DNA of 64,000 nt from Setomelanomma holmii. Lineage: Eukaryota; Ascomycota; Dothideomycetes; Pleosporales; Phaeosphaeriaceae. The stretch is taken from assembly GCA_010015745.1 (NCBI GenBank), contig ML978159.1:496001-560000 (forward strand). Reading direction: 5' to 3'. Position numbers and translations under genes: made by a program. This document shows positions 44,124 through 54,346 of the stretch, piece by piece (position 1 is the stretch's first letter; every line of letters begins with the position of its first letter). A model generated the notes under the pieces. The model saw only the letters and a program-made list of their open reading frames with translations. It had not been told where the DNA came from and did not search any database.

Positions 44124-45074
44124 ATGTTACAGCCTAGGATAGCGGCGCCACTACGGCGCACACTGCTCGATGCATCCGCGGCATGCTTCAGCTGTCATGC
44201 CTCATCGCTTAGTCGCACAATCATAAAACGAACATCCACCCGAAGTTTCACCTCCGCGCGCATCCTCTACCGTCCCGTACCTGAGATCAAGACTCCCGAG
44301 TCCACGCCCACGCCGGACCCGAAAGATGAAGATATCTTCATACCCAAGCCCCTCGGCCGCCCTATCGGCTTCCGCGATCCTCCTCAACCCGGCGAAAACA
44401 CAGGCACCAAGAAAGTCAAGAAGGACTATTCCGGTATGACCATGGCGCAACGAAATCTAGAGAAGCGCAAAGACCTAGTCGAGAAATGGGGATCGAGTTA
44501 CTTCCGCGACTTCAAGAACATTCGCAAGTATAGATCGGGCAAGACGTTCATGGCGAATCCGCGGATCTTCAAGAAAGACGCGGCGCTGTATTTTCCGAAT
44601 TTCCATGGTGATACGCTGGCGCAGAGGGGCGCGGATACTACGAATGTGTTGAATGGAAAGGTGTCGGTGGTCAATGTGTACAGCAGTCAGTGGGGCGAGG
44701 CTCAGGCGCAGACGTTTACTGGGAAGAAAGTGAATACTGCGCTGCACCAGCTTTTGGCGCAAAGTCCGCATGTTGTGCAAATGGTCGATATCAATATTGA
44801 AGAGAACAGCATGAAGGCCTGGATCATCGCAATGTTCCAATGGCGATTACGCGCCTCAAAGGCTAAGGAAGACTGGGGGAAATACTTCGTAGTAAAGAAG
44901 GGCGTAAGCGAAAAGATTCGAGAGACCATCGGACTGCTGAACGGAAGAGTTGGATACGTCTACTTGGTAGATCAGGACTGTAAAATCAGATGGGCTGGCA
45001 GTGGTAATGCAGAAGGAAGTGAAATGGACGACCTGAATCGAGGGGTTGGTAAACTGGTTGCGGAGGCTGCTTGA
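44124..45074 (+). CDS. ATP10: Mitochondrial ATP synthase assembly factor ATP10
   Basis: A single exon of 316 residues. The first 50 residues are rich in Arg, Ser and Ala without acids, a mitochondrial presequence (RSFTSARILYRP). The ATP10 domain follows: FRDFKNIRKYRSGKTFMANPRIFKKDAALYFPN, split by Tyr-Arg, then GKVSVVNVYSSQWGE and a thioredoxin-like C-terminal part ending VGYVYLVDQDCKIRWAGSG. In yeast ATP10 is an inner-membrane chaperone of subunit 6 (Atp6) needed for Fo assembly. The gene is intact, diverges from POL4 and converges with GOS1, with only 145 bases between the two stops. Confidence 0.92.
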   Translation: MLQPRIAAPLRRTLLDASAACFSCHASSLSRTIIKRTSTRSFTSARILYRPVPEIKTPESTPTPDPKDEDIFIPKPLGRPIGFRDPPQPGENTGTKKVKKDYSGMTMAQRNLEKRKDLVEKWGSSYFRDFKNIRKYRSGKTFMANPRIFKKDAALYFPNFHGDTLAQRGADTTNVLNGKVSVVNVYSSQWGEAQAQTFTGKKVNTALHQLLAQSPHVVQMVDINIEENSMKAWIIAMFQWRLRASKAKEDWGKYFVVKKGVSEKIRETIGLLNGRVGYVYLVDQDCKIRWAGSGNAEGSEMDDLNRGVGKLVAEAA

Positions 45075-45219
45075 AGCCATGAAGAAAGTTGTAAATATAG
45101 TTGTACACTAGTGTATACCCAGGCTCAAAACGCCGCACGAAGTCATGACCAAATAATGCCACAAGGATATTCTGCCCGCTCAAACGCCAATCTGGAAATC
45201 ACATTGGTGTCCTGGTTGA

Positions 45220-46018
45220 TCACCTGAACCATAACAACATCAGGAAGCAGAAGGCGATGAAGCTGCCCAATATAATCCCGTCTCGCCTCTTCTTTGAGCC
45301 AATCCTGCCAATCAGACTATTGATGCCCGGAACTTGACTTGCTGCGCCTACTATCCTCCTGTTGATGTTTGCCAGCGTCTCTCGCTGCACGCCAAAGTTC
45401 TCGTTCACTGCGTACGCTTGGCTCAGGACCGAGTCAGCAATATTGTGGGAATTGTCAATGCGCCGTCGCTCGTCCAGCATGTAGTCTGCTTCTGCCTGGC
45501 CAGGATTCGAGGATCGATATGCGTCGATGTCTGATCGTACATTGGACAGTAGGTTCGCTCGGTTGCGCGCATCGGTTATGGTCGACTTGAGGCGGGCAAG
45601 TTCACGCCGGTGGTCTGAAAGCACTTCTCGGTGTCGAGCTAGGTTGTTTTGCTTCACGGCCGAGGAGCCATGTGTAGATTCGGAGTCAAGGAGCCGTGAT
45701 AGCTGGCTAACAAGGCCATCCCTCTTACATGCTGGTTAGCAGCGACCAAGACAACCTGAGCATGTAAAAGTACCTGTTCGAGGACTTCATTGAGCCTTGT
45801 CTCTACTCGCAATTCCTCTTCTGAAGGCTTTGCGGGAATGTTCGGCGTCGAGCCAAATTGTGAGTATGTGTGGAACAGCGTCTCTGTCTGCCTCCCTCGT
45901 TAGCATGCGACCTTGGTGACCGGCAAGTCCGACTTGATGCTCTTGCAAGACTGACTTGTTGCTCGAGTGTGCGCGCTTGTTGGCGCAGCTGCGCCCACCC
46001 ACCGCCAGTCGAAGACAT
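45220..46018 (-). CDS. GOS1: Golgi SNARE GOS1 (GS28)
   Basis: Three exons on the minus strand: 46018-45956, 45887-45774 and 45723-45220, giving 226 residues. The start MSSTGGGWAQLRQQARTLEQQ, the following TETLFHTYSQF and the EEELRVETRLNEVLEQRD block are the GOS1 N-terminal coiled coil. The SNARE motif near the end contains NSHNIADSVLSQAYAVNENF with its central Gln, and GINSLIGRIGSKKRRDGIILG leads to a C-terminal anchor (SFIAFCFLMLLWFR). GOS1 is a Qb-SNARE of ER-Golgi and intra-Golgi transport. It is divergent to RPL35, with 243 bases between start codons. Confidence 0.92.
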
Positions 46019-46261
46019 TTTGAAATTGTGGTAAATCAAAGATAACGCAGCACCAATGCGACTTGGAGTTCTGGCATGATGCGGTTGCGCCTGCCCTGTC
46101 CGCCGACATAACGCAGTGCCAAGACGCTAAAGCACGGAGCCCGGAAGCGAGACGCCGCGCCGACCACAGAGCCCGTCGAAATTCCCCAAACCTCGAAAGT
46201 TACCGCAGACGACACGCGAGACCCCATCCACACCACCCGGTCATACTAACACATAGTCAAG

Positions 46262-46978
46262 ATGGTACGTCGATACTCTCAACGATGGTTTTGCGGTGGC
46301 ATAGGCGCGGTCCGGGCAGTCGATAGCGCATGTTGGAGGGGTCAAGCAATTGCACCTCGCTGCTAGTGCTGCCGCCGCAAATTTGTCGCTTCAATGTTCT
46401 GGCACGAGGATTTATGCTGACATGATTCTACAGTCTACGTCCAAAGTCGTACGTTCTACCTCGATCGCACCGTTCGTACCCCACGATCAAGTACTCACAA
46501 TCGCTACAGAAGACCGCCCAGCTGTGGAACAAGAGCAAGGAGGACCTCGCGGGCCAGCTCGCAGACCTCAAGTCGTATGTCGTAGGCACCTCAAAATCAG
46601 GCAGAAATGGAATGCTGACGGGTTGAAGGGAGTTGATCTCGCTCAGGACCGCTAAGGTCGCCGGAGGCTCCAACACCAAGCTCACCCGTATTCACGATGT
46701 TCGCAAGGGTATCGCCAAGGTCTTGACCGTTATCAACGCCAACCAGAGGGCTCAGCTCAGGCTTTTCTACAAGGGCAAGAAGTGCGTCTAGGCTGTGCTT
46801 ATGTCATATCAAAGGGCAAAATCTAACAAGCTGCAGGTACACTCCCCTCGACCTCCGACCCAAGCAGACCCGCGCCATCCGCCGAAGGCTCACCAAGCAC
46901 GAGGCATCCCTCGTCACCGAGAAGCAGAAGAAGAGGCAGACACACTTCCCTCAGCGAAAGTACGCCGTCAAGGCATAG
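46262..46978 (+). CDS. RPL35: 60S ribosomal protein L35 (uL29)
   Basis: Five exons: 46262-46264 (ATG alone), 46434-46448 (15 nt), 46510-46574, 46629-46781 and 46837-46978, giving 125 residues, the family length. Exon 2 codes only STSKV, joining M to KTAQLWNKSKEDLAGQL. The remaining sequence is nearly canonical: LRTAKVAGGSNTKLTRIHDV, RKGIAKVLTVINANQRAQL and QTHFPQRKYAVKA at the C-terminus. L35 sits at the polypeptide exit of the large subunit near the SRP and NAC docking sites. An intron right after the start codon is common in fungal ribosomal protein genes and often helps expression. The first intron is 169 nt, the longest in the gene. Confidence 0.93.
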
Positions 46979-47402
46979 GCGTGCTGTAGCGGAGGTGTTC
47001 TCTTTCTTCCTTTGTCTCACGAAGCATTGCATCGCCGGGGCTTTTCCAGCTAGCGACTCACCAATGTACCCCTAGTCACCATACCAAATAGGCGAATGGA
47101 GATGGGAGGTGAAGTGGCGGGAATGGCAGGGCGATCTTCTAACGGAAATGGGATGGCGTCCATGTCAAGATCAATATGAATCAAAAAGTTCAGACAAGCA
47201 AAATCATGGCCTGATGTTCAAATCTGAGACACAGCGAAAGCAGGGTAAAGGTCCTTACTCATCCTAGGTGCTGGGCTCGATTACATACCCACAACCTTGT
47301 CACGCGACAAGTTCCACTGCGAACTGATGCTGTCGCATCACCGTGTATGAACTTTTATGGCTGGAATATACATCGAAAAAAGAGCGATCACGATACCAAC
47401 GC
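46979..47402. other. Convergent 3' flanks of RPL35 and ERG8
   Basis: 424 bases between two convergent stop codons. I see no gene or clear structure. Confidence 0.5.
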
Positions 47403-49233
47403 TCAAGACTTGGTGGCCCATTCTTGGTAGAACCTCAAGTCTTCTGACCGCACACCTTCCATTTCTTCCCTCACACCAATAACACCCACCTTGCCAATCT
47501 TCATGCCATTCTGCTCATCATCAGGTTTGTATGAAGCCAGCGACTCTTTCAGCTTTGAGATGACGTCTTCCTTGTCCTCAACGAATAGAACAATCGCATC
47601 ATACCCTCCAGCTCCCGGGACCACGCCGCCAATAACACCCTCTAGCTTCGAGCAGTAATCGAGTAACTTGGTTTGCTGCGGCGGTTCGATGGGGACTTGT
47701 GACGCGGTGCTCATTTGGCGGATGAGCGACCTATTGCTTTCGATGGTCTTGCTCAGTGCATCATATCCGTCCCCATGCTCATCGCTCGCGTTCTCATCCG
47801 CATTCGCCAACCTCGTCAGTTCGCCCGACAACGCCTCGTTCCCCTTCTGCAACGCGTCCCATATCCCGTCCACTACTTGTTTATTATCTTCTCGCCACTT
47901 GAGCACCTTCTTCACCATGCCCGGCGTCTCGCTCCCACAGTCTACATCGCACATGACCAGCCTCAGGCCCCTGGGCATCTTGATAGCAGCTTTTTGGATC
48001 TCAGTGTCCCATGCATCGCCCTCGACTAGGTCTTTGAGTTTGATTGCGAATCCTTGTGTCCCCGGCGCAGGAAGCGCGCTGAGTAAACTCGGCGAAAAGC
48101 GTCTGTACAAACACGATCCGTAGATTGCGCAGGCGATGTCGAATCCAGATCCAACCTTGCCTTGCGCATGGGAGTGGCTTACCTGAGCGAGATTGTGCAG
48201 CACTCTCTTCCCTTCATCGGTAGCACCGTCCCATTTCTGTCTAGGCAGGTAGAAGCCTAGCACTGCGGCGGTGAAGCTGGTGACGAGCGCGGCGCTGGAG
48301 CCGAGACCGGTCTTGTGTGCGTCTTTGAGGCTGACGTTGAAGTCGAGGAAGCGGCTATTGGGGCTCTTGCGGGTCCCGGGGTTGGAGTAGTATGCTTGAT
48401 CGGCGAGGATGCGGATACTGGATGAGGCGATGCGTTCGTTAGGGAGGAGGGTGGAGATGTAGGTCAGAGAGTAGATTAGGGCGGTTTCGATGAAGGGGTT
48501 GCGGGTCTGGGATATGGATTGCTCATGGCCGCTGGTCGGATGGTGATTAGATGTTTGATCTCAGAAAATAAGATTGGTCGTGCGGCGACAAAGTTGCGCA
48601 TGTCTTGCGTTTCTTCTTCTTTGGAGTGACGCTGTCTCAGGCCAACAGCCATGCATGCAAGTGACGTAACAAGAAAAGCATTGAGGGGTAGGAACGAAGA
48701 ACATGTTGAAATGAGAAACGTGATTGCGTCGAGGGAGGGAGTATGGAGTGATGTAGCTCGAGAGCGCCCATCGAAACTGGATCTTGTATGACTGCCAAAT
48801 GCGTTCCTCATTGCCCGATTGGGAAGCAAGTATATGCATACAGCCTTCCAAGCTGGAAGAGAAGGACAAGCTGAGAGATCGAACAGAGAGGATAGGCCAA
48901 TTAACCCACGAGACTACTGTCAAGCATAGAGAATAATGAAAGTAGAGAGGAATTGAGCACTTACACGCTCAATTGAGTGACCGAAATGCCAGCATTTTCA
49001 CCTTGCAACCTGTATCCATACTCCCAAATTGCCTCTTGGAATTGCGGGCTCTTGACAGTAATTTCGCTAATTGTCACGCCAGCTCTTGTCTGAATTGGCT
49101 CGACGACAGTATGAATTCGCGCATCCAGGCCAAACACTAACGCCGTGTACGCTCGGTCGAGCACCAGATATCCGCCGGCCACGAAGACTTTCGCCGGACA
49201 GGATACGGAAGTCGGCGTTAGCGGAGCAGCCAT
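47403..49233 (-). CDS. ERG8: Phosphomevalonate kinase
   Basis: Two exons on the minus strand: 49233-48965 and 48531-47403, giving 465 residues; the intron is 433 nt. The N-terminus SCPAKVFVAGGYLVLDRAYTAL is the GHMP-kinase opening for phosphomevalonate kinase. The phosphate-binding motif is KTGLGSSAALVTSFTAAV, followed by HSHAQGKVGSGFDIACAIYGS and, near the end, GVVPGAGGYDAI. The enzyme makes mevalonate diphosphate in the cytosolic mevalonate pathway, feeding sterols, dolichol and prenyl groups, including the one predicted on the ubiquitin-fold protein at 35746. The splice joins LSV to GHEQS in frame. The gene appears intact. Confidence 0.9.
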
Positions 49234-50470
49234 GGTTGCGCGGCTCCCAGGCAGCGAGATTGCGGATTGGATTGGTAAGAATATAGGGTTGTCAAGTTTG
49301 GGAACGATATGCGCGAACGATGGAGGGGCTGGATGATGATGGCGGTGATCGGTGCCAGAAGGCAGTTCCTCGCGAGTGCGCGAATTGAGCTGTCGCGACT
49401 CAGGCAGCTGTGGGTCGCACTTGCCACCTACCACAGCTGCAGAATACACCAAATTTGTCAAGCCTCCAGCAGGTTCATTAAAGGTATTCTCGTATGATCA
49501 TACCACGGATCCGGCCAAGCTCTACCACATCACGTGCGGACGCGACGGTTCAGGTGGCAAGCCTGCAAGCAGTTATCAGATCTCCAGTCTACTCATTCAA
49601 CGGCTTTTACGCGCACCGTCTAAGATTCTGTCCATCAGGTGCCGCTTCTATGCCTCTTCAGTGCAAGGCCGAGGCGGGGTGCAGCCGACTCTTTTTCTTG
49701 CACTGACTGACTCATCGAGGTCGTCGAGATTCCATGGTCAGCCCTTGCAGCTTCGGTGACAGCAATCTCGCCGTTCCACCGACATTTGATCCGCCAACCA
49801 CTTCCATTGGTGCGAAGGCACAGGCACTCTCCCCGTTAGGACACGTTTAGGGAGCATTTGGCGAGCTGAGCCACAGTTTGCGGCAGCCTCTCCGACAATT
49901 TTTCGCAACCGAGATTCCGCGCCAGTCTTAGCGTGCTCCCGTTCAACTTTCATGACGACGAGCTGCCTGCTCGAATCTTCCTTCTGACACCCGCTAACGA
50001 CTTGCCTTCGAGGCTGATAATACCTCATTCAGGCCACTGTGTGCCTTTCCTTCTTTCTTAATTTCGACTTCCGATAGAATTACCCCCGTCGCAACCCATC
50101 CGACACGAAAGCACGCGAAGCTTGAGAGCTTCACCGTACACAACCACCCACCACACCCTCCTCTCAAAGCGCGTTCATTTGGCGGCATCGTCAAATGAAC
50201 CTGCAGCATCGCCGCGCCTTGAGAATACCCGTACGTGTCTTCCGCGTTGCACTCTTCGATTGTTTATTGGCTCGGATCTCGCGGACGCGACTCGAATCGT
50301 TGTTGCCTGGATACCAAAATTCGTCCGAGAGTTTTGGTACCTGGCTTGCACGAAGAGTTCTATCTAGAGTCGCGTCTGGATCTCATTCATCAACCTCCAC
50401 GTATGCAGGACCATTATTCTAACTTGATACAGTCTCACCCTTCCTCCTTGAAGGGTTCTCAATCTCCTAA
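49234..50470. promoter_or_regulatory. Divergent region between ERG8 and the PPR gene
   Basis: 1.2 kb between start codons. Short open frames in the 300 bases before the PPR start, with ATGs at 50195, 50235 and 50402 or so, could act as upstream ORFs or be removed by a leader intron. No coding gene is recognised. Confidence 0.4.
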
Positions 50471-53400
50471 ATGGTCTTCAAGAGCTTCCACCTCGCGCGC
50501 CAGAGTCTTGCGAAAGGCTTCACTCACGGTTACGCTCAAAGTGTTGTCGCCGGTGTCCAGACAACCAACCCCCTCGCCTCCCTCCAACATGACCGCTTTC
50601 GCAAAGGTCTGAAGAATCAGCATGCATTTGCTTCAACTTCCACAACCGCCGCCGTAAAGGCGCTCAACGCGACCTCGCAAGAACACTCAGATTCAGGGCT
50701 CGCTGCATACTACACAGCATGGCAAAAACACCAACGAAGCGAGGACAAGGACTGGTCGCAATTCCAGTTCCGCAAGCTCATTGAGTGGGACCCAAAGAGC
50801 TCGCAAAAGGTTGCCACCGAGGCCAAAGAGAACAATGTCGCAGTCGAAGAAGCGGCAGAGCTCACCCCGCCACGGGCTGCCATCAACCGGGCCTACAGCA
50901 CTAGCCAAGTAGATGACTTCAAGAAGGCTGTCGGTGGTGAAGAGGCGGAGAAGATCGCGCTTGCGCAGGTAGATGAGGCTATCGCGCAAGAGGCGGCAAA
51001 GAGCAAGGCTGAGAATGCTGCTGTAGAGGCTGTAGAAGAGGAGGCGTCAATCGAAGAGGCTCGATCAGAGTCTCTTGCCACGGTTTCGGACACTCTTGTA
51101 AACTCGACCACTCTCAGCCGCACCGATTCGACGATTGCCGTTAGTCCCGTTGAAGTGCGTGAAGCACGCGATGAGTACACTGCGGAGCTCCAGGATCTTG
51201 CTGAAAATCGCAAGTATGCTGAAGTTCCAGCCGTCTTCGAGGCTATGCTCCATTCTGGAGTGAAGCCATCAGTCGCCGCGTACAACGTTCTCCTGTCTGC
51301 CGCCATCCACCTTCCTCGAGCCAAGCACCAGGTTGTCCCCAAGGCACTGGACGTCTACTCGGACATGCTCCGCCGCCGCGTTGTTCCCGATACTGCCACA
51401 TACACCGCGCTCATCGAGCTTCTTTCCGTACGATCACTAGAAGTAGTGTCCCTGAAGCAAAGCTTCGAGGAGAAGCGATTGCGATATGGTGGCATGGAAG
51501 AGGAGGGCAAGTTCATGCTCCAGTCCAATGAGACCGACTACGCGATTCTGGCTGAAGACGGTTCACTTTCGGTTGCTGTCAAACTCTTCGACGCCGCTAT
51601 CAACGTCGAGGCCGGCCGTACATTCTCCGAGAGGACCTATCGCCTACTAGTGACTGCTTGTGCCGAGGGCGAGCGTGTAGAGGATATGGTGCGCATCTAC
51701 TCGCACATGGAGTCGCGAAATGTGACGCCAGCCGCGGACATGTTTGTGCCTATGATCCATGCCTTCGGGAAGTCTGGTGATCTGCGGAGCGCAGTCGAGT
51801 GCTACGATGAATACAAGGCACTGGCTGTCTCCAACGATAACGGTGAACTTCAGCTCTCGCGGAAAGACAACGACGTCTATGCTGCTCTCGTCAAGGCCTA
51901 CACAATCTGCAACCGCATCGAGGGAGGACAGAAGTTCCTCACCAAGATTGAGAAAGCTCTCGCTACCCCCGAAGATATCACCTCCATCCGTGATATTGTT
52001 GGCTTGAAAGCTTTCCTGCCGGAATGGTTGAAGAACGGTTCTTTCCAGGAAGCTTTCATCCACGCCAACGAGTACCTCAGCCCGCAAGCTCGTCACATTG
52101 CCATGGCTGCCATCTGCATCAAGGCTGCAGACCGCGGCGCCATCGAGGTTGCTACCGAGGCTTTCGATGATCTCCCTGCGGAGAGCGACCTGTCCCGACC
52201 TGCCATGGCCATGGGCGCCATGCATATCCGCAATGGAAACATCGAGGCTGCAGATGTCTTCTGGAGGATGCTCGAGCTCTCACCTACCAAGCCAGACTTG
52301 ATCGAACCAACTGCTATGCACAGCATCGCCTTGATCGGTAGTGGTCATGCCGAGCGCGGATTGCGTCAGGGCCGCCAGATGTTCGCACGCATTCGTGACT
52401 CGCAATCCACCGGCAACCAAGACAAAATGGCAATCGTTGAGCAAATTGATGAGGCTATCGAGGTTATGGGACATTTCATGATGAAGCGTGGCATCTTCCT
52501 TCTGCCGCGGGCTAGCATGGAGCTGATGTGGACGATGATCGAGAACGGTGGCCTAGTCACCCCAGTTGCTCACCACCTACTCACTGGTATGGGACCTGAG
52601 GCCATTGCTCAGCTGAGCTTCGAAGACATTACACTCCTTATGCAAGTCCAATCTGGAATCATTCTCCAGAGTGTGGAATTCGATGCTGCTCAAGCTGCAC
52701 GATTCGCCCATCTCCTCGAGGTTATCAGTGCGACCGGCACACCTGTCAACAAGACAACATCCGGTCTTGTCGAGAAAGTGCTTGCGAAGCTCGACCGTGG
52801 TGACCTTCAGCACCGATGGTACAGCTACAAGCACCCTGCGCCTGAGTCAATATACTCCCCGGCACCTTTCGCTCAGTACCCTGTCCAGGCACCTGCCACA
52901 CCTGTGGCCCCTACTTTCGAGGATCAGTACGACCCGTACGCTGCATCTACCGACAACAAGGGCTCGGTTGCCATTACTGAGCTCTTGGAAAAGACTCACG
53001 GTCGATCTGCATCTCACCTCAACGAGGCTCTGATGAAGTTCAAGAACATGCGACGCGCTGGTCGACACCCACGTTTCTTCACCTATGCGAAGCTCATCAC
53101 CGCCGCTGCCAAAGAGGACCGTCTGAATCTAGCCCACGACATCCTCAATCTTGCGAAGCAGGATGTCCCTCTTCTGCCTCAGTACCGCATTGTCCGATAC
53201 GGTTGGGTCACCATCCTTGATGCCATGGTCGCCGCCTCGCTCACCTGCGGTCAGCGTGATCTCGCCGTTCGTTACCATCAGAATCTGCTCGAAATGGGCG
53301 CTGCACCAACTGCCAACACATTTGGTCTCTACATTACCACGCTGAAGGAGTCGACCAAGACATTTGACGAGGCTACCGAGGCTGTCAAGATCTTCCTTCG

Positions 53401-54346
53401 TGCAAAGACCGAGGGTGTTGAGCCTTCGTCTTTCCTCTACAACGCCCTGATTGGCAAGCTTGGCAAGGCTCGTCGAATCGATGATTGCCTCTTCTACTTT
53501 TCTGAGATGCGCAACCTCGGTATTCGTCCCACTTCCGTCACCTACGGCACCATCGTCAATGCGCTGTGCCGTGTCAGCGACGAGAAGTTTGCTGAGGAGT
53601 TGTTCGAAGAGATGGAGAGCATGCCCAACTATAAGCCACGTCCTGCGCCATACCACAGTATGATGCAATTCTTCCTCACTACGAAGCGTGATCGCAGCAA
53701 GGTGCTCGCTTACTACGAGCGTATGCGTGCGAAGCGCATCGAGCCTACCACGCACACATTCAAGCTCCTCATCGACACCCACGCTACGCTTGAGCCAGTT
53801 GACATGCACGCAGCGGAGAACGTCCTCGAGCAGGTTCGCAACTCCGGCGCTGTTCCTGAGGCTGTGCACTACTCTTCCTTGATTCACGCCAAAGGCTGCG
53901 TACTTCACGACATGGAAGGGGCACGTCGCCTTTTTGATACTGTCCTTGCCGATGCTCGCATTCGACCACAGGCGTGCCTCTATCAGGCCCTCTTCGAAGT
54001 TATGGTCGCCAATCATCAGATCGCTGACACTGAGGTCATCCTCCAAGACATGCGTGCCCGCCGCGTCGAGATGACTCCTTACATCGCCAACTCTCTCATC
54101 CATGGTTGGGCTCTTGCTCACAACATCGAAAAGGCGAAAGCCATCTACGAGTCTGTCCCTGAGTCCAGGCGTGAGCCCAGCACATACGAGGCCATGACGC
54201 GCGCCTACATGGCCGTTGAAGACCGTGCCGCCGCCATGACCGTCGTCAACGAGGGTTTGTCCCGTGGCTACCCTGCTGCCGTTGCTGGCAAGATCCTCGA
54301 GCTGGTCGGTGGTGGCCGCACCCATGGGCCCGAGGTCACTGCGTAA
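50471..54346 (+). CDS. Large mitochondrial-type pentatricopeptide repeat protein
   Basis: A single exon of 1291 residues. The N-terminus is basic and Ser-rich (MVFKSFHLARQSLAKGFTHG), a likely mitochondrial presequence. An Ala/Glu-rich linker follows. Many 35-residue PPR helix pairs can be seen, for example VPAVFEAMLHSGVKPSVAAYN, with x-x-PDTATYTALIELL after it, and later FYFSEMRNLGIRPTSVTYG and YYERMRAKRIEPTTHTFK. Size and layout match the Pezizomycotina CYA5-type PPR protein, which in Neurospora is needed for cytochrome oxidase subunit 1 expression. Binding of a specific mitochondrial mRNA is expected by family. The frame is uninterrupted over 3.9 kb, so it is under selection. Confidence 0.9.
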   Translation: MVFKSFHLARQSLAKGFTHGYAQSVVAGVQTTNPLASLQHDRFRKGLKNQHAFASTSTTAAVKALNATSQEHSDSGLAAYYTAWQKHQRSEDKDWSQFQFRKLIEWDPKSSQKVATEAKENNVAVEEAAELTPPRAAINRAYSTSQVDDFKKAVGGEEAEKIALAQVDEAIAQEAAKSKAENAAVEAVEEEASIEEARSESLATVSDTLVNSTTLSRTDSTIAVSPVEVREARDEYTAELQDLAENRKYAEVPAVFEAMLHSGVKPSVAAYNVLLSAAIHLPRAKHQVVPKALDVYSDMLRRRVVPDTATYTALIELLSVRSLEVVSLKQSFEEKRLRYGGMEEEGKFMLQSNETDYAILAEDGSLSVAVKLFDAAINVEAGRTFSERTYRLLVTACAEGERVEDMVRIYSHMESRNVTPAADMFVPMIHAFGKSGDLRSAVECYDEYKALAVSNDNGELQLSRKDNDVYAALVKAYTICNRIEGGQKFLTKIEKALATPEDITSIRDIVGLKAFLPEWLKNGSFQEAFIHANEYLSPQARHIAMAAICIKAADRGAIEVATEAFDDLPAESDLSRPAMAMGAMHIRNGNIEAADVFWRMLELSPTKPDLIEPTAMHSIALIGSGHAERGLRQGRQMFARIRDSQSTGNQDKMAIVEQIDEAIEVMGHFMMKRGIFLLPRASMELMWTMIENGGLVTPVAHHLLTGMGPEAIAQLSFEDITLLMQVQSGIILQSVEFDAAQAARFAHLLEVISATGTPVNKTTSGLVEKVLAKLDRGDLQHRWYSYKHPAPESIYSPAPFAQYPVQAPATPVAPTFEDQYDPYAASTDNKGSVAITELLEKTHGRSASHLNEALMKFKNMRRAGRHPRFFTYAKLITAAAKEDRLNLAHDILNLAKQDVPLLPQYRIVRYGWVTILDAMVAASLTCGQRDLAVRYHQNLLEMGAAPTANTFGLYITTLKESTKTFDEATEAVKIFLRAKTEGVEPSSFLYNALIGKLGKARRIDDCLFYFSEMRNLGIRPTSVTYGTIVNALCRVSDEKFAEELFEEMESMPNYKPRPAPYHSMMQFFLTTKRDRSKVLAYYERMRAKRIEPTTHTFKLLIDTHATLEPVDMHAAENVLEQVRNSGAVPEAVHYSSLIHAKGCVLHDMEGARRLFDTVLADARIRPQACLYQALFEVMVANHQIADTEVILQDMRARRVEMTPYIANSLIHGWALAHNIEKAKAIYESVPESRREPSTYEAMTRAYMAVEDRAAAMTVVNEGLSRGYPAAVAGKILELVGGGRTHGPEVTA

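Noticed and set aside
46265..46433. Possible snoRNA in the first RPL35 intron
   Set aside because: Ribosomal-protein introns often host snoRNAs, but I could not find a convincing C box (RTGATGA) paired with a D box (CTGA) or an H/ACA tail.
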